Below, one piece after another: positions 36,591 through 45,894 of a stretch of 64,000 nucleotides of DNA. The DNA comes from a bacterium UBA3756. GTDB taxonomy: Bacteria; Bacteroidota; Bacteroidia; Bacteroidales; Bacteroidaceae. The translations under genes were made by a program, and so were the position numbers. Under the pieces are notes generated by a model, which was not told where the DNA came from, did not search any database, and saw only the letters and a program-made list of their open reading frames with translations. The DNA lies in contig DFGG01000109.1 of the NCBI GenBank assembly GCA_002371695.1, forward strand, positions 9,225 through 73,224, written 5' to 3'. Position 1 is the stretch's first letter. Each line of letters starts with the position of its first letter.

Positions 36591-36604
36591 TGCAAACGTT
36601 TGCA
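36591..36604. promoter_or_regulatory. LacI-family operator, perfect palindrome
   Basis: TGCAAACGTTTGCA is a perfect 14-bp palindrome with the central CG typical of LacI-family operators. It lies midway between the two divergent promoters: 68 bp from its first base to the -7 element of the SusC promoter, and nearly the same distance from the lacI -7 element. Confidence 0.85.
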
Positions 36605-36658
36605 CGGCAGAATTGTGTAATTTAATGCAAAAAAAGTACAACGTATCGAAATCTGCAC

Positions 36659-36666
36659 TATCTTTG
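36659..36666 (+). promoter_or_regulatory. -7 promoter element of the SusC-F amylase operon
   Basis: TATCTTTG is a perfect -7 element. At the -33 position (about 36635-36638) the sequence is AGTA, not TTTG, so the promoter may need an activator. The leader to the ATG is about 68 bases. Confidence 0.7.
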
Positions 36667-36737
36667 CAACGAAAACGAGAGCCTAAATAGCTGACAAACA
36701 ATATAACATATACAAAATTAACTCTAATTTAAACGTA

Positions 36738-39692
36738 ATGATGAAGCAGGTAAACATTCAAATCCCGCTAAGGATGCTAGGCCTTTTGCTAGGCTTATTC
36801 CTATCGGTAGGTGCCTTTGCCCAGATTGAGGTAAAAGGCCATGTGAAAGATGCTACAGGCGAACCCATTATCGGCGCAACTGTACGTGTGGACGGTACAC
36901 AGACGGCCACCGTATCTGATTTCGACGGTAACTTCGTGCTGAAAGCTAATCAGGGTGCAAACATTACCATTTCGTACGTCGGCTACCAGAACCAGACGGT
37001 CAAGGCAGCCCCCAACCTCGTGGTAACGTTGCAGGATGACGCACAGGTTCTGCAGGACGTTGTGGTTATCGGTTATGGAACCGTTCGAAAGAGCGATGCA
37101 ACCGGTTCGGTCATGTCGGTTGAAGCCGACCAGTTGAACAAGGGTTTAGCCACATCGCCAGCCGATCTGTTACAAGGTAAGACGCCAGGTGTGCAGATTA
37201 CCACCAACGGTGGTGCTCCTGGTGCAGGATCAACAATCCGCATCCGCGGCGGTTCGTCACTTTCAGCTTCTAACGACCCTCTGATTGTTATTGACGGTCT
37301 GCCCATTAGCTCCACAGGTATTTCTGGTGGTGACGTGCTAAATACCATTAACCCAAATGACATCGAGAGTTTCTCAATTCTGAAAGATGCATCTGCCACT
37401 GCCATCTATGGTAGCCGTGCTTCTAATGGTGTGATCTTGATTACCACTAAAAAAGGTAAGGCAGGGGCCAAGCCTCGCATTAATGTGGATATGAGTGGTA
37501 CTTTCAAGACCGTTGCCAAGAAAGTTGACGTATTGGATGCTGGTGCATTCCGCGATTTCTTTATGGCAAACTATGGCGATAACGCCGATGCTGTTGCTGC
37601 CCTGGGTAATGCTAATACCAACTGGCAGGACGAGATCTACCACAGCACTTTTGCTGAGGAAATCAACGCCAGCGTTACTGGTGGCTATGTTTCAAAGGGG
37701 GGCAACTTCAAAATGCCATACCGTGTAAGTGCAGGATTCCTGAACAACGAAGGTAACTTGAAGACCTCTAACATGAATCGTACCACTGTAGGATTCAACC
37801 TTACGCCGACTTTGCTTGACGATCGTCTGACCATCAACCTGAATGGTAAGGGCGTATTCTCTCACAACTCTTTTGCCGATGAAGGTGCGATTGGCGCAGC
37901 TGTACAGTACAACCCTCTGCAGCCAGTAAACAAGGCTGACGGCAGCTATTTCCGCTGGGAGAGCAATGGTGCACCTAACACGATGTCAACACTGAACCCT
38001 GTGGCAATGCTTTACGAGCAGAACAAGGATTCATACGTCCGCCGTTTCGTGGGTAACGCTCAGTTCGACTATAAGTTCAAGTTCCTTGATGGCCTGCGTG
38101 CCAACCTGAACCTGGGTCTCGATATCTCAACGACCTCTGGCTGGAATGTTACTGATAAGGGAAGCGAGATTTCCTATCACAACAAGACCGAAAACGGATC
38201 TGGTCTTTGGGAGAAATACACTCAGATGCGCCGTGACCAGACCTTGGAGTTCTATCTGGCATACGCAAGAGAACTGAAGGAGATCTACAGCCGTTTTGAC
38301 GTACTGGCCGGTTACAGCTGGCAGCACTTCTTCAACAAAACGACCGACTATAAAGTAGCCAATGACGGTAGCGGTAAGGAGTTCTCTACAACCCCGCTCT
38401 TCAAGACGGAAAGCTACCTCGTATCATTCTACGGACGTTTGAACTACACTTTAATGGACCGCTACCTCCTTACCTTCACACTTCGTGATGACGGTACATC
38501 ACGTTTCCAAAACAACAAGTGGGGTCTGTTCCCATCAGCAGCTCTGGCATGGCGTATCAGCGAAGAGCCATTCATGAAGAATGTGGATTGGCTTTCTAAC
38601 TTGAAGCTCCGTCTGGGTTATGGTATCACTGGTCAGCAGAATATCAACCAAGGTGACTATCCCTCAATCCCGACTTATCACACTAATCAGGCAGGTTCTC
38701 TCTATCAGTTTGGCAACACTGTCATTACCCCAATCACCCCGAAGGGCTATGCCGCTCAGATCAAGTGGGAGGAGACCTCAACCTATAACATCGGTTTGGA
38801 CTTTGGTTTCGCACGCAACCGCATCAATGGTAGCATTGATATTTACAAGCGCACGACAAAGGACCTGCTCAACAAGGTTCCTGTGGCAGCTGGTACAAAC
38901 CTTACCAACTATCTGCTGATGAACGTTGGCGATATGGAGAATAAGGGTATTGAGGGTGCACTGAACGTAGTGCCCATCGAGAAGAAGAATCTGCGCTGGG
39001 AAATCGGTGTAAACATTGCATACAACAAGAATAAGATTACCAAACTGACTGCCAGTGACGATCCCAGCTATCTGGGTGTTGAGACGGGTGGTATCTCAGG
39101 TGGTGTAGGTAACATGATCCAAATACAGCAGGTAGGAAACCCCATCAACTCTTTCTTCGTATTCCAGCAGGTTTACGACGAGAATGGCAAACCTCTTGAG
39201 GGTGTCTATGTGGATCGTAACCACGACGGACAGATTACCGATGACGACCGCTATGTTTACTACAAACCCGATGCAGACGTGAATATCGGACTGAACACTG
39301 AGCTTAGCTACAAGAAGTGGACACTCTCTGCATCATTCCGTTCAAGTCTTGGCAACTATGTATATAACAATGTGGCATCAAATACAGAGATGAAGGCCGA
39401 CATGTGGACCAACAACTTTATCTGCAACCGTGTGGCAACTGCTCCTTACAGCAACTTCTCACAGGCACAGTATAAGAGCGACTACTATGTTCAGAACGCT
39501 TCATTCCTGAAACTAGACAAGGTGACACTGGCATACAACATTGCACCTTGGGTACGTGTTAACTTTACCGCCCAGAATGTCTTCACCATCACCAACTATG
39601 ACGGTGTTGATCCTGAGGTTGCTGGTGGTATCGACAACAACATGTATCCCCGCTCACGCAACTTTATCGTAGGTGCAAGCTTTAACTTTTAA
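36738..39692 (+). CDS. SusC-like TonB-dependent transporter, starch/maltooligosaccharide locus
   Basis: A 984-residue outer-membrane transporter with signal peptide (about 1-30), regulatory domain (EVKGHVKDATGEPIIGATV), TonB-box region LQDVVVIGYGTVRKS, plug (RIRGGSSLSASNDPLIVIDG; SILKDASATAIYGSRASNGV) and barrel ending NFIVGASFNF. It opens an operon of SusC-SusD-SusE-SusF-amylase, the order of the Bacteroides starch system. Either of two adjacent ATG codons (36738, 36741) may start it. Regulation by the divergent LacI-family protein is inferred from the operator upstream. Confidence 0.96.
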   Translation: MMKQVNIQIPLRMLGLLLGLFLSVGAFAQIEVKGHVKDATGEPIIGATVRVDGTQTATVSDFDGNFVLKANQGANITISYVGYQNQTVKAAPNLVVTLQDDAQVLQDVVVIGYGTVRKSDATGSVMSVEADQLNKGLATSPADLLQGKTPGVQITTNGGAPGAGSTIRIRGGSSLSASNDPLIVIDGLPISSTGISGGDVLNTINPNDIESFSILKDASATAIYGSRASNGVILITTKKGKAGAKPRINVDMSGTFKTVAKKVDVLDAGAFRDFFMANYGDNADAVAALGNANTNWQDEIYHSTFAEEINASVTGGYVSKGGNFKMPYRVSAGFLNNEGNLKTSNMNRTTVGFNLTPTLLDDRLTINLNGKGVFSHNSFADEGAIGAAVQYNPLQPVNKADGSYFRWESNGAPNTMSTLNPVAMLYEQNKDSYVRRFVGNAQFDYKFKFLDGLRANLNLGLDISTTSGWNVTDKGSEISYHNKTENGSGLWEKYTQMRRDQTLEFYLAYARELKEIYSRFDVLAGYSWQHFFNKTTDYKVANDGSGKEFSTTPLFKTESYLVSFYGRLNYTLMDRYLLTFTLRDDGTSRFQNNKWGLFPSAALAWRISEEPFMKNVDWLSNLKLRLGYGITGQQNINQGDYPSIPTYHTNQAGSLYQFGNTVITPITPKGYAAQIKWEETSTYNIGLDFGFARNRINGSIDIYKRTTKDLLNKVPVAAGTNLTNYLLMNVGDMENKGIEGALNVVPIEKKNLRWEIGVNIAYNKNKITKLTASDDPSYLGVETGGISGGVGNMIQIQQVGNPINSFFVFQQVYDENGKPLEGVYVDRNHDGQITDDDRYVYYKPDADVNIGLNTELSYKKWTLSASFRSSLGNYVYNNVASNTEMKADMWTNNFICNRVATAPYSNFSQAQYKSDYYVQNASFLKLDKVTLAYNIAPWVRVNFTAQNVFTITNYDGVDPEVAGGIDNNMYPRSRNFIVGASFNF

Positions 39693-39711
39693 CAAATAGG
39701 AGGACAAGAAT

Positions 39712-41277
39712 ATGAAATTCAACATAAAGAAAAACGGAATTTATAGTTTTGCCTTTGCTACCGCCGTGTCGCTGACAGCATGTACGGGCGACCTCAATGT
39801 CACCCCCATCGACCCCAATCTCGACACGCCGGAGAACGTACTCACAGGTACTGAGGCATACAACCAAATGTTGGCAAAATGCTACTCAGGTCTTTCGGTA
39901 AGCTCGCCCGACGGCGATAGCGGAAGCCCTGATATCGAAGGTATTGACGGCGGTTTTGGCCAGTATCTGCGTGCCCTGTTCAACTTGCAGGAGCTACCCA
40001 CAGACGAGGCTGTTATCGGTTGGAACGACCAGACACTGAAGGATCTTCACGGACTGCAGTGGACCTCAAGCGACGTGTTCGTAAGTGCTTGTTACAGCCG
40101 CATATTCTATCAGATCTCAATCTGTAATGAGGTTATCCGCCAGATTGACAAGTCAGGCAGCAATGACGCGCTTATGCAACAGTATCGCGCTGAGGCTCGT
40201 GCCATTCGCGGACTAAGTTATTTGCATGCCATAGACCTTTTCGGCAACGTACCTTTTACAGATGAGAACTCTTCAGTAGGAGGTGATAACCCTCAGCAGA
40301 TAAGTCGTGCAGAACTGTTCACCTGGATGGTAAAGGACATGGAAGGGGCGGCTGAAATCCTGCCCGCTAATCCTGAGAAATATCGCGCTGGAAAGGGTCT
40401 GTGCTATATGATTCTTGCAAAGCTTTATCTGAATGCCAAGATTTATACAGGTTCAGAAAACTACCAGAAATGTGCAGAGTACTGCCAAAAGATTATCGAC
40501 TTGGGCTACAAGCTGGAGAGTGCAAACGACTATTGGAAGCTCTTCTGCGCCGACAACGACCAGATGCTGGGCGTAGGCCATGAGATTATCTTCAGCGTAT
40601 ATCAGGACCATATCAACACTCAGGCATACGGTGGTACGACCTATATCATCAACGCCGAGGTGGGCGGTAACATGTCATACGCAGATTATGGACTTGGCGG
40701 AAACGGTTGGGGCGGTATTCGCGTAACACCACAATTCGTCGATAAGTTTGAGGAAGGTGACCAGCGTGGTACATTCTTCACCAATGGCCAGTCTAAGGAA
40801 ATCGTGGATATTAGCGACTTCTTCAGTGGTTATGCATTTACTAAGTTCACCAACTTGAAGGCCGACCGTAGCGTTCTGCCCGATGCAAACTCTTTCCCCG
40901 ACACCGACTTCCCCGTCTTCCGTCTGGGTGACGTCTATCTGATGATGGCTGAGTGCGAGGTTCTTGGTGGTGTCAGCTGCGGTGGTGTTGAAAAGTTCAA
41001 CGCTATCCGTGAGCGTGCAGGCGTTGCTCCAATTGCAAGCCCCAACAAGAATGATATCATCAACGAGCGTGCCCGTGAATTGGCTTGGGAGTGTCACCGT
41101 CGTAGCGACCTTGTACGCTTCGGATTGCTTACCACTGGCGATTATCTGTGGTCACATAAGGGTATGAACAGCAACGTTGGTACTCCTCATGCAGTAGATA
41201 ACAAGTATAATCTGTTCCCACTGGCTTCAAGCGATGTTATTTCGAACACCAACCTGATTCAGAATTCAGGCTATTAA
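39712..41277 (+). CDS. SusD-like starch-binding outer-membrane lipoprotein
   Basis: A 521-residue lipoprotein with the lipobox AVSLTAC before TGDLNVTPID. SusD features include YRAEARAIRGLSYLHAIDLFG and FRLGDVYLMMAECEVLGG, and the C-terminal NERARELAWECHRRSDLVRF. It follows SusC by 19 bp and precedes the SusE-like gene by 34 bp. Together with SusC it should capture maltooligosaccharides for import. Confidence 0.95.
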   Translation: MKFNIKKNGIYSFAFATAVSLTACTGDLNVTPIDPNLDTPENVLTGTEAYNQMLAKCYSGLSVSSPDGDSGSPDIEGIDGGFGQYLRALFNLQELPTDEAVIGWNDQTLKDLHGLQWTSSDVFVSACYSRIFYQISICNEVIRQIDKSGSNDALMQQYRAEARAIRGLSYLHAIDLFGNVPFTDENSSVGGDNPQQISRAELFTWMVKDMEGAAEILPANPEKYRAGKGLCYMILAKLYLNAKIYTGSENYQKCAEYCQKIIDLGYKLESANDYWKLFCADNDQMLGVGHEIIFSVYQDHINTQAYGGTTYIINAEVGGNMSYADYGLGGNGWGGIRVTPQFVDKFEEGDQRGTFFTNGQSKEIVDISDFFSGYAFTKFTNLKADRSVLPDANSFPDTDFPVFRLGDVYLMMAECEVLGGVSCGGVEKFNAIRERAGVAPIASPNKNDIINERARELAWECHRRSDLVRFGLLTTGDYLWSHKGMNSNVGTPHAVDNKYNLFPLASSDVISNTNLIQNSGY

Positions 41278-41311
41278 TTCTTTTAGCAGATAATAAAAAA
41301 AGATAAGTGAT

Positions 41312-42214
41312 ATGAAAACAAAATATTTCAAGAGTAGCGTGTTGTTCGCTGTTTTTGCCATGCTGTTTGCGGCATGCGATTCTGACCGCGACGACAATCC
41401 CAAGCTCGGCCCGAATCACACCGCTAAGACTTTTGTGGTGAACACATCGGCTGTGGCAGATCAGTATATCCAGCTTTCTCCAGAGAATACTGTCAATCTG
41501 ACTTGGAGCCAACCCGACTACGGCGTTAATACTGTAGTAAACTATAAGGTTCAAGTAGGTCTGAAAGAGAATGGTACTGAAAAATGGGGTGAATTTCTGG
41601 AGTCAAGCTTCACCTCATGCAATGTGAACCTCAGTGGCGAAGATATCGCAAAGATCCTCTGCAAACTCGACGGCTTCAAAACCGAGGATGACTATGTAGA
41701 TAAGGGGTTCCGCGAGGTTATCATGCGTGTCACAGCAAATATCCAGACCACGACCTCACAGGAGGTTGAGGGAACCAGCATCACCTCGAACACTGTCAGC
41801 TTCAAGCATATGGCTGCCTATTGTAACATCCCGACCAAGGGCACACTCTACGTCATCGGATCTTGCTGTGGCTGGCCCGAGCCTTCTTCTGGCAACAAGC
41901 AGACGCTGATCGACGGTGGATGGTACATCACGGAAACCGAAATTGGAAGCAAAGTCTATAATGGTATTGTTGAAATGCCAGAAGGTGATCTGACCTTCCG
42001 CTTCTATGCGAAGCTTACTGGTTGGGACGGTGGCGATTCCTACGGATTCCAGGTTGATGACGTAGCTACAGAGATTACCCTAACCAATAATGTATATAGC
42101 GGCAAGGGTATGACCGGTAAGGGTTCTTGGACAATCAATGGGTTCCCTGGCGGAAAGATGGAGCTTACTGTTGACATGAATAAGAACACCGTTAAGTTCG
42201 AGCTTCTCAATTAA
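41312..42214 (+). CDS. SusE-like starch-binding outer-membrane lipoprotein
   Basis: A 300-residue lipoprotein with lipobox MLFAAC and a strongly acidic start, DSDRDDN, as in surface-exposed Bacteroidota lipoproteins. An N-terminal SusE-type immunoglobulin-like domain (about 40-165; VNLTWSQPDYG, NYKVQVGL) is followed by one starch-binding module (about 175-300; TLYVIGSCCGWPEPSS, LTFRFYAKLTGWDGG). It is shorter than Bacteroides SusE, with one binding module instead of several. It should hold starch at the surface next to SusC/D. Confidence 0.88.
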   Translation: MKTKYFKSSVLFAVFAMLFAACDSDRDDNPKLGPNHTAKTFVVNTSAVADQYIQLSPENTVNLTWSQPDYGVNTVVNYKVQVGLKENGTEKWGEFLESSFTSCNVNLSGEDIAKILCKLDGFKTEDDYVDKGFREVIMRVTANIQTTTSQEVEGTSITSNTVSFKHMAAYCNIPTKGTLYVIGSCCGWPEPSSGNKQTLIDGGWYITETEIGSKVYNGIVEMPEGDLTFRFYAKLTGWDGGDSYGFQVDDVATEITLTNNVYSGKGMTGKGSWTINGFPGGKMELTVDMNKNTVKFELLN

Positions 42215-42245
42215 TTCATCCGTAATAGAATGATCGTATAATCAA

Positions 42246-44102
42246 ATGAAAAAGAAGATGAAAAAAGTTAGTTTATATATCATGGCTCTGCTCAGCACTG
42301 GACTCGTATCCTGCAACCAGGACTTCGAGACCATCTTCAGCCCGCAGACCAATGCGCAAGAAAGCCTGCTTCAGGCTAGCGATGTCACTGTGGCTAATAC
42401 GACGCCCACTTCCATCAACCTTGCAGATTATATTGATGAAGCTGCCGGCACCACAAAGGCTATTCCCATCGGTACTGCAACTGTGAAAGAAGGCGCTATG
42501 CCAGCCAATACCATCCTAAAGGCTCAAGTGGAGTTCTCTAAGGATGCCGACTTCTCAAGCTCGATTATGCTGAATGCCAATAGCCTTGACGGTTCTAACG
42601 AGATTAGTGTCAACCCTAATCTATTGCAAGACAGCTATTTCAATGAGATTACCCGCAATCCGGCAACCACCGACCTGTATATCCGCACGGTTCTCTATAC
42701 CGTTACTGGAGGTACATCTGATGCTATCGTAGGCAAGCCCGGTGAGAACTACTATGCTGAGAGCAAAGTGCAGTTCACTCCGCTGAACAAGGTACAGATT
42801 TCTCCGGCATATTATATCATTGGCGGTCCTAACGACTGGGCTGGCTCGGCTGCTGAGAAGCCCATCAAGTTCAACCACAGTGGTGCCGATGTCTACGAGG
42901 ATCCTATCTTCACGGTTGTATTCGATGCTGCTGCCGAGGGTGACACCTGGTTTGCTATCGGTGACGACGAGGCTTGCGACGCTATCGGAGCCGGTGACTG
43001 GACCAAACTGTTCGGTATCGTAGGCGGTGACAGCCAGGCTAAGGAAGGTCGTCTCGACTACCGTTACAACCTGGGTGCCGACAACTCGTTCTGCGTACCT
43101 GCCGGAGCCAAGAAGATCAAGGTAACCATCGATATGATGAGCTACACCTTCAAGGTAGAGCCCGTAAGCATTGCTGATGCCTACTACCTCATCGGTGGTC
43201 CTGGTGAGTGGAGCGCAGAGTCAGCCATGACCATGCAGTTCTCTCACAGCAGCGCTGACGTATTTGCCGATCCTATCTTCACCTATGTCTTCGAGGGCAA
43301 TGGTGGCGAGGGCGACATGTGGTTCGCTTTCGGTGATAAGGATGCTATTGATGCAGTTGCTGCCGGCGATTGGACACAGCTGTACGGTACAACCGTAGAG
43401 AGCACTGACCTGAGCGGCGGTATCGACCGTCGTTACAACCTCGGTGGCGACCACTCATTCTGCGTCGACGGCAAGGCTAAGTTCTTCCGCTTCCAGATCA
43501 ACATGGCCGAGATGACTTATACCATCACACCACTGAACTTCGCCGAGTACATCTGGCAGGCAGGTAACGGCAATGGTTGGGGTAGCCCCGCTGCTCCGCT
43601 CTACGGCCCTGCTGGCGACGGTCTGTACACAGGTTACATGTATCTCGACGGTGAATTCAAGTTCCGTAGCGGCGAGGACAACTGGAATGCTCCTGACTGG
43701 GGTATCGGTGCCGGCGGCGAGGGCACACTCGCTGAGCAGGCTGGAAACCTCAATGCAGCAGCAGGCTACTATAAGGTCAATGTCGATCTTGGAGCTCTCA
43801 CCTATACTCTCACACCAATTACCACGATTGGCATCGTAGGTCCTGCACAATCAGGTGGCTGGAGTGATGACACGGATATGGCCTACAACCCCAAAACAGG
43901 TGCCTGGGAGGCAACCATCGAACTGGCAGCCGACGAGTTGAAGTTCCGTGCGAACGACGACTGGGCTATCAATTGGGGTGGTACAACAGACAATCTGACT
44001 CAGGGTGGCTCGAACTTGAAGATTGCTGAGGCTGGCACCTACTTCATCCAGCTCTTCGCATTCTGCGACTCTAAGGCTTATTGCAAGCTCGAAAAGAAAT
44101 AA
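42246..44102 (+). CDS. SusF-like starch-binding lipoprotein with four modules
   Basis: A 618-residue lipoprotein (lipobox LVSC at residue 23). An N-terminal domain (about 45-180) is followed by two homologous modules of about 115 residues. Each begins AYYxIGGPxxW and contains a DxWFAxGD segment and an RYNLG segment. Two further SusF-type modules follow (about 428-520 and 522-618), with FKFRSGEDNWNAPDWG and LKFRANDDWAINWGG. The repeated aromatic pattern fits several starch-binding surfaces. It is followed by a hairpin before the amylase gene. A downstream in-frame ATG at 42258 is an alternative start. Confidence 0.88.
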   Translation: MKKKMKKVSLYIMALLSTGLVSCNQDFETIFSPQTNAQESLLQASDVTVANTTPTSINLADYIDEAAGTTKAIPIGTATVKEGAMPANTILKAQVEFSKDADFSSSIMLNANSLDGSNEISVNPNLLQDSYFNEITRNPATTDLYIRTVLYTVTGGTSDAIVGKPGENYYAESKVQFTPLNKVQISPAYYIIGGPNDWAGSAAEKPIKFNHSGADVYEDPIFTVVFDAAAEGDTWFAIGDDEACDAIGAGDWTKLFGIVGGDSQAKEGRLDYRYNLGADNSFCVPAGAKKIKVTIDMMSYTFKVEPVSIADAYYLIGGPGEWSAESAMTMQFSHSSADVFADPIFTYVFEGNGGEGDMWFAFGDKDAIDAVAAGDWTQLYGTTVESTDLSGGIDRRYNLGGDHSFCVDGKAKFFRFQINMAEMTYTITPLNFAEYIWQAGNGNGWGSPAAPLYGPAGDGLYTGYMYLDGEFKFRSGEDNWNAPDWGIGAGGEGTLAEQAGNLNAAAGYYKVNVDLGALTYTLTPITTIGIVGPAQSGGWSDDTDMAYNPKTGAWEATIELAADELKFRANDDWAINWGGTTDNLTQGGSNLKIAEAGTYFIQLFAFCDSKAYCKLEKK

Positions 44103-44118
44103 GCACTTTCAATCATCC

Positions 44119-44160
44119 ATCAGGCGGATCGCTTATCGCAACGGTCCGCCTGATTTTATT
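44119..44160 (+). terminator. Terminator or attenuator between SusF-like gene and amylase
   Basis: A perfect 10-bp stem (ATCAGGCGGA at 44119-44128 with its complement at 44145-44154) followed by TTTTATTTC. No -7 element follows before the amylase ATG at 44183, so it probably acts as a partial terminator that lowers amylase expression. A near-copy lies at 45548-45575. Confidence 0.75.
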
Positions 44161-44182
44161 TCAACCCTATATTTCCCGCATT

Positions 44183-45511
44183 ATGAAGAAACTCCTTTTA
44201 TGCATCAGCATTGCGGCAGCTGTGATCTCCTGCAAGCCTGCAAAAGAAACGAAACAGACGGCATTCGAGATGCCTGCAGTAGCAGACATTGCTATGTATC
44301 AGGTGAACCCTCGTGTGTTTGCACCTGACCATTCATTGAATGCCGTAGCAGCCCGTATCGATTCCATCCGCGACCTTGGCGTCAACGTGATGTGGGTGAT
44401 GCCCATCTACCCCATCGGTATCGAGAAAGGCAAGAACTCCCCCTACTGCATCAGCGACTACAAGGCCATCGCCCCTGAGTTTGGTACCATTGACGATTTC
44501 AAGAACCTTGCAAAGGTCTGTCACGAGCACGGCATGGGTATCATTCTAGACTGGGTGGCTAACCACACGGCCTGGGATCATCCCTGGGTGAAAGAGCATC
44601 CAGACTGGTACACTCACGACGAGAAGACTGATACCATCATCCATCCACGCCCCTGGGACTGGTACGACGTGGCTGACCTGAACTATGATAATAAGGACAT
44701 GCGCGCAGCTATGATTGACGCCATGAAGTTCTGGATCGTTGAGGTAGGCATCGACGGTTTCCGCTGCGATGTGGCCGACGGTGTGCCTGCCGACTTCTGG
44801 AAGGATGCCATCAATGAACTACGCACTGCTGCCGGCAACCGCCAGATTGTGATGCTGGCCGAGGGTAAGCGTTCAGACAACTTCACCGTTGGCGGCTTCG
44901 ACATGAACTATGGCTGGGACTATAAGGACGAACTGGTGAAGGTATGGAAGGGGGCTCCCGTTTCCGACCTCATCAAGGCTGATAAAGCTGAATACGACAG
45001 TCTGCCTGCAGGCAAGGTCAAGATGCGTTTCACAACCAACCACGACCACTCCACCGAGGCCACACCCTGTCAAGAGTTCACCAACGACCGTGGTGCAATG
45101 GCTGCCTATGTAGCCACCATCTTCCCCCATGGTGGGGCCCTCATCTACAGTTCTCAGGAGGTAGGCTACCCCGAGCCCATCAATTTCTTCAAGTTCGTAC
45201 CCGTAGACTGGACCGCCAAGCCCGAGATCTACAAGGAATACCAAACGCTAATCAAGCTATACAACGAGCATCCTGCATTACGCAAAGGCAAGATGACAGC
45301 TTATCCTGACAAGGATGTGCTTGTGTTTGAGAAGACTGATGCTGCTGAACGCTTCCTGGTGCTCGCCAATGTGAGGAATGAACCCAAGACCATCAAAGTG
45401 CCAGAGAACTGGGTTGGACATGAGACTGATGATGAGGTTACTGGTCAGCACATCAAACTGGAAGCCAACTTCGAACTGTCTCCATTCCAGTATCTGATCT
45501 TAGCATATTAA
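44183..45511 (+). CDS. GH13 alpha-amylase family lipoprotein, SusG-like
   Basis: A 442-residue surface lipoprotein: leader MKKLLLCISIAAAVIS with Cys17 of the lipobox. The (beta/alpha)8 amylase regions are visible: region I DWVANHTAWDH, region II GIDGFRCDVADGVP (nucleophile Asp), region III MLAEGKRSD (acid Glu), region IV FTTNHDHS (transition-state Asp). It is shorter than Bacteroides SusG (about 690 residues), with no inserted starch-binding module. It should cut starch at the surface for the SusC/D importer. The start was placed at 44183 because it begins the lipoprotein signal; longer frames run into the hairpin. Confidence 0.9.
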   Translation: MKKLLLCISIAAAVISCKPAKETKQTAFEMPAVADIAMYQVNPRVFAPDHSLNAVAARIDSIRDLGVNVMWVMPIYPIGIEKGKNSPYCISDYKAIAPEFGTIDDFKNLAKVCHEHGMGIILDWVANHTAWDHPWVKEHPDWYTHDEKTDTIIHPRPWDWYDVADLNYDNKDMRAAMIDAMKFWIVEVGIDGFRCDVADGVPADFWKDAINELRTAAGNRQIVMLAEGKRSDNFTVGGFDMNYGWDYKDELVKVWKGAPVSDLIKADKAEYDSLPAGKVKMRFTTNHDHSTEATPCQEFTNDRGAMAAYVATIFPHGGALIYSSQEVGYPEPINFFKFVPVDWTAKPEIYKEYQTLIKLYNEHPALRKGKMTAYPDKDVLVFEKTDAAERFLVLANVRNEPKTIKVPENWVGHETDDEVTGQHIKLEANFELSPFQYLILAY

Positions 45512-45547
45512 AGAGAAACCTATCTTTTCTTAAACTAAAATGAGGCG

Positions 45548-45575
45548 GGCGGATTATCAAAACGGTCCGCCTTTT
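45548..45575 (+). terminator. Terminator of the SusC-F amylase operon
   Basis: A 6-bp stem GGCGGA/TCCGCC (45548-45553 with 45566-45571) followed by TTTT. The sequence from the stem through AACGGTCCGCCT nearly repeats that of the hairpin at 44119-44154. Confidence 0.75.
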
Positions 45576-45894
45576 AATTCATAGCAAAAAATTATATAGA
45601 AATTTTTATTTCCTAACTTCGGCGGTTTTAACATTTCAGAGAGGTTGACTCGATTGAAATCCTTATAAGCAGGAAATTCTGCATGGTAACTTGGGTGACT
45701 CAGGAAATTTGTGTTCCTTTACGGTATGTCCCCATGCAAGAAGACTTACAGGACAGGTATCAATTGACTTTGCCCAAAGTACTTTATGTTGCTAGACTTA
45801 AAGAGTAAATATTCTTCAAAAATAATCAGTTTTCATGTCAATTTGAAGAATGGACACTGATAATTGATTCTAAAGAAAGTTTCAATTTTAGTAC
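45576..45894. other. AT-rich intergenic stretch without a recognisable gene
   Basis: About 320 bp between the operon terminator and the dyad-rich region. The longest sensible frame (ATG at 45683 to the stop at 45808, 41 codons) has no ribosome site or promoter I can defend and no recognisable motif. I see no tRNA, insertion sequence or operator here. It could be decayed sequence. Confidence 0.5.

Noticed and set aside
45632..45808. Short plus-strand frame containing a 41-codon ORF from 45683
   Set aside because: No promoter, ribosome site or recognisable motif; could be chance or a decayed fragment.
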